Below, in pieces: positions 8,140 through 9,935 of a stretch of 9,935 nucleotides of DNA. Both the position numbers and the translations under genes were made by a program. Origin of the DNA: Pontiella sp. (GTDB taxonomy: Bacteria > Verrucomicrobiota > Kiritimatiellia > Kiritimatiellales > Pontiellaceae); the NCBI GenBank assembly GCA_029935255.1, contig JAOZKS010000075.1, forward strand, positions 1 through 9,935, written 5' to 3'. The notes under the pieces were generated by a model. That model saw only the letters and a list, made by a program, of their open reading frames with translations. It did not search any database and had not been told where the DNA came from. Positions within the stretch are counted from its first letter, which is position 1, and every line of letters starts with the position of its first letter.

Positions 8140-8169
8140 AAAATAGGGGAGAGCTTTCTCGCTTACCCC
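8140..8169 (-). terminator. Weak candidate terminator downstream of the M48 protease gene
   Basis: On the minus strand GGGG (8169-8166) and CCCC (8149-8146) can pair around a 2x2 mismatch and an inner AGC/GCT stem with a 6-nt loop. TATTTT follows at once. It lies about 68 nt past the stop at 8237. The stem is short and interrupted and the T-run is poor, so this is only a possibility. Confidence 0.22.
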
Positions 8170-8236
8170 GTTTCCCTGAATATTTCGTACATAATTTTTT
8201 TGTAGTAATGGTGTGTTCCCTCTTTTTTCCTCGACT

Positions 8237-9475
8237 TTATTCCCCCTCGAACGTCCTCAATGCTTTGATGCGTTCGAGGACGGGGGGATGGGAGTATTCT
8301 AAGAAAACCTTCAGGGGGTGGGGGGTGAGGTTGGAGAGGTTATCCACGGAGAGCTTTTTGAGCGCGGCGATCATTTCGCCGGGCTGCTGTGTGGTTTCGG
8401 CGGCGAAGGCGTCGGCCTCGAACTCGTGCTTGCGGGAGAGGAGGTTGCCGAGTAGCCCGAGGATCATGCTGATGGGGGCGTAGAGGAAGCCGAAGAAGAT
8501 GAGCCCGGCATAGAGCGGGGTGCCTTCGATGCCGAACGCGGCATAGAGTCCGGTTTTGGTGACGAAGAGTGAGAGAATGAAGAACATCATCAGGGAGGAG
8601 GCGAGCGAGATGACAATGCCTTGTTTGATGTGGCCGCGTTTACAGTGTCCGATTTCGTGGGCCAGCACGCCGACAAGCTCGGCGGTGGAATGATTTTCAA
8701 TGAGGGTATCGAACAGGGCAATTCGTTTTGTTTTTCCGAAGCCGGTAAAGAATGCGTTGGATTTGGTGGAGCGCTTGGAGCCATCGATTTTAAAAATTCC
8801 ACTGAGGGTGTATTTCTGGGCGGCGGCAAATTTTTCGATGGCGGAGCGCAACGCGCCCTCTTCGAGCGGGGTGAATTTGTTGAAGAGCGGAAGAATGACG
8901 ACGGGCGCGATGAAGAGGATGAAGAGTTGGATGATACTCAGCGCCCCCCAAGCCCAGAGCCAGGCGTTGGTGACGGTTGAAAAGATCCAGAGGACGAGTG
9001 CAAAGATGGGCGCGCCAAGCAGGACGGTGAGCAGGAGGCCTTTAAGGAGATCGATGACGAAGGTTTTGGCCGTGGTTTTATTGAATCCGTATTTTTCTTC
9101 GATGACGAAGGTGCTGTAGATGCTGAAAGGCAGGCTAATGATTTGGCTGAGCAGTATAAGGATTCCGCCGAAGACGAGGCCTTGCAGGATCATGTGTTCC
9201 GAGGTGGCCTGGGCGAGATTATTGATCCAGCTAAAGCCGCCGAGCAGGATGAAGGCGATGGTGAGCGGCAGCATGATGCCTGCCTGAACCTGCTCGAACC
9301 GGGTGGTATCTTTCAAATAGCGCTGCGACTTGGCATATTTTTCGTTGTCATAGATTCCGCAGAACTCTTCTGGAATCTCGGTGGAGACATTGCGTACGTT
9401 GAGCGTTTCAACAACCAGCGAGAGGAGCCAGCTGAAAACCAGTAGCACGAGAATGAAAATCAGGTAAGCGTTCAT
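8237..9475 (-). CDS. M48 family zinc metallopeptidase, Ste24/CAAX-protease-1-like
   Basis: This is an integral-membrane zinc endopeptidase related to eukaryotic Ste24 and more distantly to bacterial HtpX. The 412 residues match the bacterial Ste24-like subgroup. Zinc motif HEIGH is at 273-277 (His273 and His277 as ligands, Glu274 as catalytic base). The third ligand is in the HEFEADAFA motif (Glu351, with conserved Asp355). The preceding SKRSTKSNAFFTGFGKTKRIALFDTL segment and the C-terminal SHPPVLERIKAL are typical of the family. Hydrophobic helices lie at about 4-24, 65-85, 97-125, 140-170, 177-197, 285-310 and 320-345. EEKYGFNKTT (126-135) is the hallmark of the M48 N-terminal region. Bacterial members probably act in membrane protein quality control; prenylated substrates are not expected in bacteria. 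The ATG has GAAAGG about 9 nt upstream. No convincing promoter was found. The gene is alone on its strand, between two decayed regions. Confidence 0.94.
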   Translation of the reverse strand: MNAYLIFILVLLVFSWLLSLVVETLNVRNVSTEIPEEFCGIYDNEKYAKSQRYLKDTTRFEQVQAGIMLPLTIAFILLGGFSWINNLAQATSEHMILQGLVFGGILILLSQIISLPFSIYSTFVIEEKYGFNKTTAKTFVIDLLKGLLLTVLLGAPIFALVLWIFSTVTNAWLWAWGALSIIQLFILFIAPVVILPLFNKFTPLEEGALRSAIEKFAAAQKYTLSGIFKIDGSKRSTKSNAFFTGFGKTKRIALFDTLIENHSTAELVGVLAHEIGHCKRGHIKQGIVISLASSLMMFFILSLFVTKTGLYAAFGIEGTPLYAGLIFFGFLYAPISMILGLLGNLLSRKHEFEADAFAAETTQQPGEMIAALKKLSVDNLSNLTPHPLKVFLEYSHPPVLERIKALRTFEGE

Positions 9476-9587
9476 AATAGGAGCCTTTCATTTAGGAAAA
9501 ATTGGCGGCTAACCTCGCGAAAATTTCCACGATTAGCGATCAAAAAATAAATTGGAGAGCGGGCTGGAGTAAACGTTGCGAGCGGGC

Positions 9588-9608
9588 GGCGCTCTCGGCG
9601 ATAGCGCC
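9588..9608. repeat. Perfect 6-bp inverted repeat next to the decayed small gene
   Basis: GGCGCT (9588-9593) and AGCGCC (9603-9608) are perfect complements around a 9-nt loop, ending one base before the stop codon of the minus-strand remnant. There is no T-run on either side, so intrinsic termination is not well supported. The arm overlaps another inverted pair, GAGAGCG (9555-9561) with CGCTCTC (9590-9596), and GAGCGGGC occurs twice (9557-9564, 9580-9587). Confidence 0.4.
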
Positions 9609-9819
9609 TTACCGAATCTCCCGCTCCTGGATCCAGCAGTAGAGCACGGGGATGATAAGCATGCGCTCGGCATCGCGCAGTTGGAAGAGGATTTGGCGGA
9701 TGTCAGCATCGAGAGTTGCTCGCGGTTTTCGAGGGTGAGCTGGGCGGCGGTTTTGAGGTAGGCGGCGGATTCGATTTTTGCCCAGTTTTTTCAGCGTGTG
9801 TAGTGGTGTGTCCTTTCAT
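9609..9819 (-). pseudogene. Small unknown gene broken by several indels
   Basis: A GGAG ribosome binding site (9830-9827) lies 7 nt before an ATG at 9819, but the ATG frame ends at a TGA after about 36 codons. Reading other frames in turn gives protein-like segments with the C-ending codon choice of the neighbouring genes: KDTPLHTLKKLGK, then IESAAYLKTAAQLTLENREQ, then DADIRQILFQLRDAERM and LIIPVLYCWIQEREIR to a TAA at 9611-9609. Removing one G near 9812, one A from the A5 run at 9775-9779 and two bases (TC) near 9713 would restore a 68-residue helical protein. The last two changes compensate each other. I do not recognise the family. A + strand frame over the same bases (9576-9761) is a shadow. 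Sequencing or assembly error cannot be excluded, but three indels in 211 bp, with all large genes intact, favour real decay. Confidence 0.5.
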
Positions 9820-9847
9820 ATGAATTCTCCGCATGTTTAATGGGTAG

Positions 9848-9867
9848 ATACCCCCATAGGGTATAAT
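9848..9867 (+). promoter_or_regulatory. Palindromic operator overlapping a TATAAT -10 box (CsoR/CstR/FrmR-like)
   Basis: ATACCC (9848-9853) and GGGTAT (9859-9864) are perfect inverted arms around CCATA. The right arm runs into a perfect -10 hexamer TATAAT (9862-9867). No good -35 is seen 17 nt upstream, as is common for regulated promoters. The form ATACCC(N)GGGTAT, rich in Cs then Gs, resembles operators bound by CsoR-family repressors (copper, persulfide or formaldehyde sensing); this is recall of the general site shape, not a match score. Binding would block RNA polymerase. The likely target starts at 9893. The site also lies 29 nt upstream of the minus-strand remnant ATG. Confidence 0.5.
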
Positions 9868-9892
9868 GCTCAAATAAAAATGAGGCGTAAGT

Positions 9893-9935
9893 ATGATGGA
9901 CGAGCCAGCAGATGATATGGGTCTAATTTTATTTT
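9893..9935 (+). CDS. 5' end of an unknown gene cut by the window edge
   Basis: ATG at 9893 (with a second in-frame ATG at 9896) opens a frame that stays open for 14 codons to the edge: MMDEPADDMGLILF. A GAGG sequence at 9882-9885 lies 7 nt upstream, and the TATAAT at 9862-9867 would give a leader of about 20 nt. The first residues are acidic and turn hydrophobic at the end, which could be the approach to a membrane helix. Too little is visible to name the product. The palindrome over its promoter suggests repression by a small effector-sensing regulator. Confidence 0.4.
   Translation, partial: MMDEPADDMGLILF

Noticed and set aside
9576..9761. 61-codon + strand frame near the right end
   Set aside because: It overlaps the minus-strand remnant, where the codon choice and helical segments are far more protein-like, and it has no ribosome binding site.
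9880..9915. Alternative ATG at 9880 for the right-edge gene
   Set aside because: This frame stops after 11 codons and its ATG has no ribosome binding site, whereas ATG 9893 has GAGG at proper spacing and stays open.

Overview
The window looks like chromosomal DNA of a moderately GC-rich Gram-negative-type bacterium. It carries four closely spaced housekeeping and transport genes, two genes on the opposite strand, and two stretches of decayed coding sequence. Nothing in it fixes the taxon. A plant/protist-type UDP-sugar pyrophosphorylase, a Trk potassium system and a Ste24-type M48 protease together would fit a member of the PVC group such as Kiritimatiellota, but that is a guess from gene content. 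There are no rRNA or tRNA genes, no CRISPR array and no complete insertion sequence.

Layout. 2-217 (+) is the 3' end of a PHP-domain hydrolase gene. After a short gap with a putative promoter comes a compact cluster on the + strand: trkA (313-1656), trkH (1669-3120), an RsuA/RluF-type pseudouridine synthase (3123-3854) and a UDP-sugar pyrophosphorylase (3873-5675). The gaps are 12, 2 and 18 nt, so one mRNA is likely. A Na/Pi-cotransporter-family gene with a C-terminal PhoU-like domain (7426-5678, -) converges on it with only 2 nt between the stop codons. That gene has a strong sigma70-like promoter placed so that its transcript should start at, or within a base or so of, the A of the ATG.

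7427-8236 has no intact gene. It holds the N-terminal third of a broken acyl-CoA dehydrogenase gene (+), followed by AT-rich sequence. 9475-8237 (-) is an intact Ste24-like M48 zinc metalloprotease. 9476-9935 contains a small minus-strand gene broken by several indels (9819-9609), a palindrome ATACCC-CCATA-GGGTAT overlapping a perfect TATAAT, and the first 14 codons of a + strand gene cut by the window end.

How the genes work together. TrkA and TrkH form a K+ uptake system, with TrkA as the nucleotide-sensing cytoplasmic gate regulator and TrkH as the membrane channel/transporter. The next two genes serve rRNA modification and nucleotide-sugar supply, and are probably linked to trkAH only by co-transcription. 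The Na/Pi transporter is a separate unit. I see no defence system or other clearly new multi-gene system. The points most worth following up are the eukaryote-like sugar-nucleotide enzyme, the apparently leaderless transporter gene, the CsoR/CstR-like operator at the right edge, and the decayed small gene beside it.
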